Of a stretch of 6,684 bases of DNA, positions 1 through 4,954 are shown in pieces. The first letter of the stretch is position 1. The number at the start of each line of letters is the position of its first letter. The notes beneath the pieces are model-generated. The model ran no database searches, was not told the origin of the DNA, and saw only the letters and a list, made by a program, of their open reading frames with translations. Source of the stretch: Rhodanobacteraceae bacterium. GTDB taxonomy: Bacteria; Pseudomonadota; Gammaproteobacteria; Xanthomonadales; SZUA-5. The stretch covers positions 1-6,684 of the forward strand of contig QIMA01000096.1 of NCBI GenBank assembly GCA_003233535.1. The letters are read 5' to 3'. The position numbers and the translations under genes are program-made.

Positions 1-1
1 G

Positions 2-376
2 CCCGCAGTCGTTGGTGCCAGTCTGAAGGTGCTGGAACTGCTCACCGATGCCGATGAGCTGCGTGCGAAGCTGCGCCGCAATACCGAGCACTTCCGCACT
101 CGTATGACCGATGCCGGCTTCGACTTACGCGGCGGCGGCCATCCGATTGCGCCGGTGATGCTTTATGATGCGCCGCTCGCCCAGGAGTTCGCCTCCAAGC
201 TATTAGACGAAGGCGTCTACGCAATCGGGTTTTTCTTTCCGGTGGTACCCAAGGACGAAGCGCGCATTCGCGTGCAGCTCTCTGCGGCGCATGAGCCCGA
301 TCACGTTGATCGCGCTGTGGACGCTTTTATCAAGGTTGGCCGCAAGCTCAAAGTACCGGGCATCGCTGCCGTGTAA
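2..376 (+). CDS. kbl: Glycine C-acetyltransferase (2-amino-3-ketobutyrate CoA ligase), 3' part
   Basis: This is the C-terminal 124 residues of a PLP-dependent alpha-oxoamine synthase family enzyme; the start lies before the window. The family joins glycine and acetyl-CoA to form 2-amino-3-ketobutyrate, and also runs in reverse in threonine breakdown, in the cytoplasm. The visible part begins PAVVGASLKVLELL and continues through HPIAPVMLYDAPLAQEFA and GVYAIGFFFPVVPK to ARIRVQLSAAHEPDHVDRAV. These follow the E. coli Kbl C-terminal domain almost motif for motif. The arginine in the RIR..SAAH block is the one expected to hold the substrate carboxylate. The PLP lysine is upstream of the window and cannot be checked. 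The usual partner tdh (threonine dehydrogenase) does not follow; the next gene is an OsmC-family gene 50 bp downstream. Identity is secure; ALAS or BioF paralogues are less likely because the FFFPVVPK and SAAH motifs are Kbl-like. Confidence 0.93.
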   Translation, partial: PAVVGASLKVLELLTDADELRAKLRRNTEHFRTRMTDAGFDLRGGGHPIAPVMLYDAPLAQEFASKLLDEGVYAIGFFFPVVPKDEARIRVQLSAAHEPDHVDRAVDAFIKVGRKLKVPGIAAV

Positions 377-426
377 TCAACTCCGAGCCCGCCCTTCGGC
401 GCCGCTCACTAGTCGACGAGGAATCT

Positions 427-870
427 ATGTCTGAGCATCGCGCAAAACTGATTTGGGATAACGACGGCAGCGACTTCTTAGCCAAGCAGTACACCCGCAA
501 CCACCGCATCGAGTTTGCCAATGGCCAAGCCTATGCAGCATCGGCCGCGGTGGAGTATGGCGGCGACGCGCAATGCGTCGATCCCGAAGCGGCCTTCACG
601 GCATCGTTATCGAGTTGCCATATGCTGACCTTCCTAGCTCTGGCTGCGGTCAAGGGATTCGTTGTAGAGCGCTACGAAGACGATGCCGTCGGCACGTTGG
701 GGAAAAATGAGCAGGGACGTTTGGCAATGACCCACGTGCTGCTCTCCCCACGTATAGCGTTCAGTGGCAACGCTCCCGATGAGGGCATCTTGACGACTCT
801 GCACGAGCGCGCCCATCGGGCTTGCTTCATCGCCAATTCGGTGACCACGAAGATTGAGGTTGCGCAGTAG
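427..870 (+). CDS. OsmC/Ohr family peroxiredoxin-like protein
   Basis: This is a complete 147-residue protein of the usual OsmC size. OsmC/Ohr proteins are cytoplasmic thiol peroxidases that reduce organic (lipid) hydroperoxides with a reactive cysteine pair. Both expected cysteines are present: Cys64 in AAFTASLSSCHMLTFL, the start of the long central helix, and Cys133 in HERAHRACFIANSVTTKI. The phrase VDPEAAFTASLSSC is the family's signature turn into that helix. Cys50 is an extra, probably non-catalytic residue. The ATG is well supported by GAGGA at 418-422. The sequence suggests the OsmC/YhfA side of the family rather than classical Ohr, but the subgroup is uncertain. It sits 50 bp after kbl and 36 bp before remnants of a lipid-modification cluster, which suits a role against oxidised lipids, although that link is inference. 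Confidence 0.93.
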   Translation: MSEHRAKLIWDNDGSDFLAKQYTRNHRIEFANGQAYAASAAVEYGGDAQCVDPEAAFTASLSSCHMLTFLALAAVKGFVVERYEDDAVGTLGKNEQGRLAMTHVLLSPRIAFSGNAPDEGILTTLHERAHRACFIANSVTTKIEVAQ

Positions 871-906
871 AGCGTGCTGTTTCTGTTGACGTTTAGAGGT
901 TCATGA

Positions 907-1053
907 ATGAATTCAGAGACAAATAACGGCAAGCCGCAGGCTGCAGCACGCACAGGCGCTTTTACTGCGTTGCTACGCTGGTTCGATACCAGCGCCGGCG
1001 CTACCGAACTAGGACCTGATGCGGAAAGGACCGATTGGGCACGCGTGGTGCCC
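907..1053 (+). pseudogene. Fatty-acid desaturase N-terminal remnant
   Basis: A reading frame from ATG 907 encodes 49 residues that resemble the start of a membrane acyl-lipid/acyl-CoA desaturase: ALLRWFDTSAGATELG followed by RTDWARVVP. In complete family members the equivalent R(I/T)(D/N)W.R..P phrase leads straight into the first membrane helix and then the histidine boxes. Here the resemblance ends at about 1053; the frame then runs through 13 unrelated residues to TGA at 1093-1095. None of the histidine boxes needed for the di-iron site is present, so no active enzyme can be made. From about 1050 the similarity moves to another frame that matches the end of a DUF1365 protein, so a deletion junction is inferred here. 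A ribosome site (AGAGG, 895-899) supports 907 over the ATG at 903, which opens only a few codons. The desaturase assignment is from memory of the N-terminal pattern and is moderately sure. Confidence 0.5.
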
Positions 1054-1178
1054 ACGCTTTACTGGCCACCCAACTCATTGCTTTCCCTGCCATGACCAGC
1101 GTCGTGATGGCGCGAATTTATTGGCAGGCGCTGTTGATCCGCTGCAAACGCAATCCGTTCTATGCTCACCCCTCATAA
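1050..1178 (+). pseudogene. DUF1365 family C-terminal remnant
   Basis: In the third forward frame, about 42 residues end at TAA 1176-1178 and match the C-terminal end of DUF1365 proteins: AHALLATQLIAFPAM, then RIYWQALLIRCKRNPFYAHP. In the family this is the conserved A-L-x-x..P-x-M-T..V...I-x-W-x-A-L....K..PF..P tail. Full DUF1365 proteins are several times longer, and nothing of the rest is visible. The fragment is out of frame with the desaturase remnant before it, so it can be read only by re-initiation, for example at ATG 1092, which overlaps that frame's TGA. DUF1365 genes commonly lie directly upstream of a CFA-synthase gene, and a CFA-like remnant follows 53 bp later, which supports the call. 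The family's function is unknown; it is associated with lipid-modification and oxidative-stress clusters. Confidence 0.55.
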
Positions 1179-1231
1179 GCGCTAATGGTTCTTATCAGGT
1201 CCGGCAGCCGTCCTCTCAGAAAGAAAAATCT

Positions 1232-1405
1232 ATGAGCGATTCTATCGACGCCACCGTAGGGGCGATTTCGCAAGAAGCCTCAAGCGCTCCGATCGGTTTC
1301 TACAAGCGTAGACTGCAATCGATGCTAGCCCGGATATTTCATGAACTCGCGCGCCCGCGAAACCGCCGCAGTCAATATCTGCCTGATCTAAACCCGAGCA
1401 TATGA
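1232..1405 (+). pseudogene. Cyclopropane-fatty-acyl-phospholipid synthase-like remnant, internally deleted
   Basis: This is a 57-residue open frame beginning MSDSIDATVGAISQEA and ending LARPRNRRSQYLPDLNPSI. The first ~36 residues, with FYKRRLQSMLARI, look like the start of the SAM-dependent CFA synthase group found in DUF1365/DUF1295 clusters. The last ~20 residues look like the group's C-terminal tail, usually a run such as (A/T)KP..RR..LP after the last helix. The whole methyltransferase core (SAM-binding glycine-rich loop, active-site residues) is absent; the family is normally around 400 residues. The two parts are joined in frame near ARI|FHELARP. An A-rich purine stretch (AGAAAGAAAAA, about 1219-1229) can serve as the ribosome site. 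The TGA overlaps the next start as ATGA at 1402-1405. The assignment leans on gene order as well as sequence; a small unrelated protein cannot be excluded. Confidence 0.45.
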
Positions 1406-1593
1406 AAACCTTAGCCAATTTGGTTTTGTTTCAAATGACCTGGATTGCCGCCGTGGACGCCGCCTCTTTCGGTGATAGTCCGCTGTACTCGTTGCTTGCA
1501 TTAGCCGTGGTCTGGGCGATTCTAACCCCGGCGGCAATGGCCCTTGCCGCTCGCCTGCGCACACCCGAGCCGGTTCCGGCGAACCACGGATGA
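1402..1593 (+). pseudogene. DUF2878 family membrane protein remnant, internally deleted
   Basis: This is a 63-residue frame made of two hydrophobic stretches. The first, MKTLANLVLFQMTWIAAV, matches the opening helix of DUF2878 proteins (N..LFQ..W...V). The second, SPLYSLLALAVVWAILTP, followed by an Ala/Leu stretch and Arg, matches the last helix of that family (..L..LA..WA.L.P......R). Complete DUF2878 proteins are about 150-170 residues with five or so helices; the middle helices, including the conserved GP.AY.AG region, are missing. The join is in frame around DAASFGDS. The start overlaps the upstream stop, and the stop overlaps the DUF1295 start, both as ATGA, so ribosomes could still be handed on. 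A genuine two-helix miniprotein is possible, but the match to opposite ends of one family makes an internal deletion the better reading. Confidence 0.55.
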
Positions 1594-2384
1594 TCGATTG
1601 GGACGCACTGCTGCTGGTTGGGCTGTTCGCGCTTGCTGCGATGCTGGCAACGTGGTTGCTGCAGTTGCGGACGCGCAATATCGGTTTTGTCGACGTCACT
1701 TGGTCGGCTTGTTTGGCTGTGGCAGCGATCTACTACAGCTATACGGCGATGGGTGGGCTTGCTGGCCGGCTGTTGGTCGCCGTACTCGGTGGGATCTGGG
1801 GCTTCCGGTTAGCCATCCACCTGCTCTCGCGGGTCCTGCACGAAGAAGAAGACGGTCGCTACGCGCATCTGCGGCTACACTGGAAGGGTGATCAGCGCAA
1901 GATCTTTGGGTTCTTTGTCGCTCAAGCCGGCTTGGTCGCGTTGTTTTCCGTGCCCTTCTTAGTCGCCGCAAACAATCCACACGACGACATCGGTCCGTGG
2001 ATGACTGCAGGAATAGCCGTTTGGGTGCTGGCAATGTCGGGCGAGACGCTCGCAGATTGGCAGCTTTCCCGTTTTCGCGCGGATCGGCGCAACAAGGGCA
2101 AAACTTGTAGAACTGGCCTATGGGCTTACAGCCGGCATCCGAACTACTTTTTCGAATGGCTGCACTGGTTTACTTATGTCCTCTTAGCGGCCAGCGCACC
2201 TTACAGTTGGCTAGCCTGGCTGGGCCCGTTATTAATGGGCGCGAGTCTGAACTGGATCACCGGCATACCTTATGTCGAGGCCCAGGCCCTGCGCTCACGC
2301 GGCGATGGATATCGGCGCTATCAGCGTGAGGTTTCTCGTTTCTTCCCCTGGTTTCCCAGTGGAGAAAGAGGGACCAAGGACTAG
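1590..2384 (+). CDS. DUF1295 (steroid 5-alpha-reductase C-terminal-like) membrane protein
   Basis: This is a complete 264-residue inner-membrane protein with about six or seven hydrophobic segments. DUF1295 proteins share the fold of the steroid 5-alpha-reductase/ICMT C-terminal domain; relatives use NADPH or SAM on lipids, but the substrate of this branch is not known. Signature motifs are all present: RNIGFVDVTWS (30-39), the EEDGRY block (86-91), GETLADWQLSRFR (151-163), GLWAYSRHPNYFFEW (176-190) and the end block GIPYVEAQALRSRGDGY (225-241) leading to FFPWFP (251-256). The start at 1590 is fixed by family length and by the ATGA overlap with the preceding frame; there is no strong ribosome site of its own, so translation probably depends on coupling. 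Such genes typically sit in operons with CFA synthase, DUF1365, amine oxidase and desaturase genes; here only shortened versions remain upstream. No damage is seen in this gene. Confidence 0.9.
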   Translation: MIDWDALLLVGLFALAAMLATWLLQLRTRNIGFVDVTWSACLAVAAIYYSYTAMGGLAGRLLVAVLGGIWGFRLAIHLLSRVLHEEEDGRYAHLRLHWKGDQRKIFGFFVAQAGLVALFSVPFLVAANNPHDDIGPWMTAGIAVWVLAMSGETLADWQLSRFRADRRNKGKTCRTGLWAYSRHPNYFFEWLHWFTYVLLAASAPYSWLAWLGPLLMGASLNWITGIPYVEAQALRSRGDGYRRYQREVSRFFPWFPSGERGTKD

Positions 2385-2461
2385 TTCCTACAGGTTGCCA
2401 CAGTTAGGCGAACTTACATCCGCAACGGTTCAGCATCGATCAACCACGGAGCTGATCAAAG

Positions 2462-2512
2462 ATGGATCTGATCGAATGGGGCGTGGCGCACTTTCGATTC
2501 GTCAAACGCTAG
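2462..2512 (+). pseudogene. 16-codon frame, possible collapsed methyltransferase gene
   Basis: ATG 2462 opens a 16-residue frame, MDLIEWGVAHFRFVKR, ending at TAG 2510-2512. CGGAG at 2447-2451 lies 10 bases upstream and could act as a ribosome site. In related clusters the gene after DUF1295 is a CFA-like SAM-dependent methyltransferase that begins with a short M.LI...  phrase and ends in a basic hydrophobic strand. This peptide could therefore be the first and last few residues of such a gene, echoing the three collapsed frames upstream. The frame is so short that chance is a serious alternative, and I offer it only because of its position and the pattern beside it. Confidence 0.22.
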
Positions 2513-2517
2513 CGTGC

Positions 2518-2982
2518 TCAGGGCGCAACGTTGCGCGCTCGGCCGTAGCGGGCCTGCACCCAACCGCCCAGCGCACCACTCAAGCACAACAGGGCGATGC
2601 CGGTCGCGCTGCGTGCGGCCGCGATAACGGTGATTCCCAGCACGCTATCCATCAGCATCAAGATAGCTGCAATGGCTGTGGCACCTGCCAGCGTGTACCA
2701 CAGCGTTCTAGATGCCCATACCCAGCGGTGTAGCATCCAAGCCACCGAAAAAGCCAGCGCAAAGCCGATACCGACGACCAGCGCCCACACTGGCGCGAAG
2801 TTAAGCAAGTCAGACAGGCTGCTGCGCATGCGCAGCGGCAGCTCTATGGTCATCCCCATATCTATCAGGGCCTGCAGATTGAGTTGAGTTTGCGCCAGCG
2901 ACCCAAGCACAGCTGTGACCAACGTGGCCGACACGAAGACAACCGCTGGGCGAATCAATTTGCGCAACGCAATCACCTTCAA
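2518..2982 (-). CDS. Unrecognised four-helix membrane protein
   Basis: This 154-residue protein has four likely membrane helices at about residues 13-30, 62-86, 95-119 and 122-143. A conserved-looking stretch between helices 1 and 2 contains QTQLNLQALIDMGMTI, followed by LRMRSSLSDLLNFAPVWALV. I recall similar short membrane proteins of unknown role in marine gammaproteobacteria but cannot name a family. The longest frame uses TTG at 2980-2982. The GTG at 2974-2976 is the more likely start, because AGAGAG at 2985-2990 is only two bases from the TTG but eight from the GTG; the difference is two residues. The gene converges with the DUF1295 block and lies about 250 bp downstream of the lipoprotein operon on the same strand, so it may have its own promoter. 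Nothing indicates a catalytic activity. Confidence 0.75.
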   Translation of the reverse strand: MKVIALRKLIRPAVVFVSATLVTAVLGSLAQTQLNLQALIDMGMTIELPLRMRSSLSDLLNFAPVWALVVGIGFALAFSVAWMLHRWVWASRTLWYTLAGATAIAAILMLMDSVLGITVIAAARSATGIALLCLSGALGGWVQARYGRARNVAP

Positions 2983-3083
2983 TGCTCTCTAGTGCTCTGC
3001 AGGTAGCAAGTGTAGGGCGTGAGTAGAGCAATTAGGTTCAGAAAGCGTAATCTGAGCAAGCGAATCTTTGTTCGGCAATCAAT

Positions 3084-3111
3084 CGTGCAGGACTGGCGTG
3101 CCAGTCGCACG
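3084..3111. repeat. Bulged inverted repeat in intergenic region
   Basis: GACTGGC (3091-3097) and GCCAGTC (3100-3106) are perfect inverted copies separated by two bases. They are extended outward by CGTGC (3084-3088) and GCACG (3107-3111), with AG (3089-3090) as a one-sided bulge. It lies about 120 bp downstream of the lipoprotein operon's last stop and about 100 bp upstream of the membrane-protein gene, both on the minus strand. No T run follows on either strand, so it is not a standard intrinsic terminator. A dimeric regulator's operator or an RNA hairpin protecting the operon's 3' end would both fit. Confidence 0.45.
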
Positions 3112-3232
3112 TGCGTTGCCACCTTGGACCCAGCCGCTGTTGTGCCTTAGCTTGAACTGGAAAACCTTGACGACCTTTATCGCCCGCGACCCATGCACGC
3201 TCGACAGCCACTGACTAAGGCATTGGCCCAAC

Positions 3233-4954
3233 TCAGCGCGGCGCGATAGCAGCCTGCCCCGGCACGAACGCCACCGGTGTCTCACCCTCAATCAGGTGAT
3301 AAAACTGACCGTGCTCGATGGCCGACAGTTTTTGCACCGTCCCACTCGGCCAGTGAATGGTCAACTCATCGATCTGCTCAGCCGCTGCTAAGCCAAAGTG
3401 CAGCCGGAAGTCGCTCACAGACAAGTAGCTCTGCGCGCCCATCACTTCACGTCGAAGCACGCGGTCACCGACGGTTGCTACCGCTCGCGCGCCGATCGCG
3501 CTGCGATTGGACTGGGTGCCCTCCAGCCAAAGCACGACAAAGTTGCCAGTTTGGCTCTGGTTGAAACCCACTTGAGCCGCTGCATCGTTGTTAGTGACCA
3601 CAAAATCCAGCGCACCGTCGCCATTGAAATCCGCAGTAGCCAAACCGCGGCTGACCGCAATGACGTCTAGCGCGTCGCCCGAGCTTGCCGAGACGTCGGC
3701 AAAGCTTCCGTCCCCCTGGTTTAGATACAGCGAGTTAGCCTGAGCGAAGGTGACGCTATCGGAGTTCAGATGAATGTTGTCCTCAATATGGCCGTTGGCT
3801 ACCAGCAAGTCTTCCCAACCATTGTTGTTGGCGTCAAAGAAATCGATACCAAAGCTCAACCGGGCACGCGAGCTGCGACCAACGCCGACCAAGTCCGAGA
3901 CCTCGTTGAACAGCAATGATTGCTCTTGCCGATAAATATTGGTGACTTCCAGCTGAAAGTTAGTGACCGCAATATCGGCGAGCCCGTTGCCGTCTATATC
4001 GGAGAAATCTGCGCCCATGCTGCCCTCTTCCCTGCCCTCGTCGTTGTACGCGGTTCCGGACAGCTGCGCAGTTTCCTCCCACTCACCATCGGCGCTGGTG
4101 AGCCAAAGCTGATTGGCCGACGTGTCGTTAGCGACATAAACATCCGCGGTGCCGTTATCGTCGACGTCCCCAATTGCCAGCGCCAAGCCCTTCCTCGGCG
4201 CTTTATCGAGCCCAACTGCTGAACTCATATCAGCGAAGCTGCCGTCACCGGTGTTGCGCCAAAACCGATCCGAAACGGCGCTGAACAACAGCGGTGTTGG
4301 ATAGATTAAGACCGTATTGTGATAAGACTTTGGCGCATCGAGGATGGAAAAATCCAGATAGCGCGTCAGGTACAGATCCAAAAAACCATCGGCGTCATAG
4401 TCGAAAAAACCAGCGCTCATCGACCAGTGTCCGTCAGGCTGCAGCGCCGCAGAGGCGGTCGTGTTGACAAAGCGCTTCCCGGTGTTGCGCAGCAACAGAT
4501 CTTCGCCACTGAGATGAGTGAGGAACACGTCTACGTAACCGTCGTTGTCGTAATCGCCCAACGCAACGCCCATGCCGTAACCTTCGCTCGGTAAATCCCA
4601 AGCCCCGCTGACATCGGTGAACTGGCCTTTGCCGTTATTGAGATACAAGGCGTTCGCCGCGCCGCTGGGGCGCTGAGCCGAACGGATGTCGCCGGAGTTG
4701 ACGAACAATATGTCCGGCGCACCGTCGCGATTGAAATCAGCGACTGCGACGCCGCTGCCCATCACCTCGGGCATCCACTTCTCATCGCTGCGCCCGGCAA
4801 CGTGCACAAAGCTCACACCGCTGCGCTCAGTGGCGTCGACGAACTCAAAGACGCTTAGTGCCGCTGGCTCGCTCTGGATAGGGGCGCTAGACTCCGTTCC
4901 ACAGCCAACGAGCGCGACGCTGCCTAGAGCAGCAAACAGCATAGATCTGATCAT
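3233..4954 (-). CDS. UnbV/CRTAC1-family FG-GAP beta-propeller lipoprotein
   Basis: This is a complete 573-residue secreted protein. It begins with a lipoprotein signal peptide, MIRSMLFAALGSVALVGC, with lipobox LVGC (15-18), so Cys18 should be lipidated and the protein anchored in the envelope facing the periplasm or outside. The body is a run of FG-GAP/VCBS-type repeats with calcium-loop motifs D.(D/N).(D/N)G..D: at 73-81, 134-142, 185-193, 263-271, 319-327, 374-382 and 442-450, consistent with a seven-bladed propeller. The C-terminus (about 482-545) is an ASPIC/UnbV domain: NRSAIGARA, SYLSVSDFRLHFGL and DELTIHWPSGTVQKL. The biochemical role of this family in bacteria is not established; adhesion or protein binding is usual for propellers with such loops. 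Its start overlaps the stop of the TPR gene (ATGA, 4951-4954), so the two are translationally coupled. No truncation or missing repeat is evident. Confidence 0.93.
   Translation of the reverse strand: MIRSMLFAALGSVALVGCGTESSAPIQSEPAALSVFEFVDATERSGVSFVHVAGRSDEKWMPEVMGSGVAVADFNRDGAPDILFVNSGDIRSAQRPSGAANALYLNNGKGQFTDVSGAWDLPSEGYGMGVALGDYDNDGYVDVFLTHLSGEDLLLRNTGKRFVNTTASAALQPDGHWSMSAGFFDYDADGFLDLYLTRYLDFSILDAPKSYHNTVLIYPTPLLFSAVSDRFWRNTGDGSFADMSSAVGLDKAPRKGLALAIGDVDDNGTADVYVANDTSANQLWLTSADGEWEETAQLSGTAYNDEGREEGSMGADFSDIDGNGLADIAVTNFQLEVTNIYRQEQSLLFNEVSDLVGVGRSSRARLSFGIDFFDANNNGWEDLLVANGHIEDNIHLNSDSVTFAQANSLYLNQGDGSFADVSASSGDALDVIAVSRGLATADFNGDGALDFVVTNNDAAAQVGFNQSQTGNFVVLWLEGTQSNRSAIGARAVATVGDRVLRREVMGAQSYLSVSDFRLHFGLAAAEQIDELTIHWPSGTVQKLSAIEHGQFYHLIEGETPVAFVPGQAAIAPR

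Noticed and set aside
385..407. Hairpin GAGC..CGCC(CTTC)GGCG..GCTC between kbl and osmC
   Set aside because: The stem is interrupted by an uneven internal loop and no T run follows, so it cannot be called a terminator.
886..891. TTGACG resembling a -35 box before the desaturase remnant
   Set aside because: No -10-like hexamer lies at suitable spacing before the start at 907, and readthrough from osmC is at least as likely.
1019..1405. A single 128-codon plus-strand frame
   Set aside because: Only the part after ATG 1232 has a plausible start; the upstream part is a shadow of the desaturase and DUF1365 remnants, which lie in other frames.
2438..2473. Four GATC sites within 36 bp
   Set aside because: This might hint at Dam-linked control, but there is no promoter or origin context and no other supporting element.
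2523..2536. Perfect 14-bp palindrome GCGCAACGTTGCGC
   Set aside because: It lies in the 3' coding end of the membrane gene and has no loop; one such palindrome in a window of this size is near chance expectation.
2272..2733. Plus-strand frame overlapping the end of DUF1295 and the minus-strand membrane gene
   Set aside because: The composition is low-complexity and shadow-like, and it overlaps two better-supported genes; no family resemblance.
3920..4222. Plus-strand frames opposite the UnbV gene
   Set aside because: They are antisense shadows of the repeated D.D.DG..D coding pattern, with no start signal or family resemblance.
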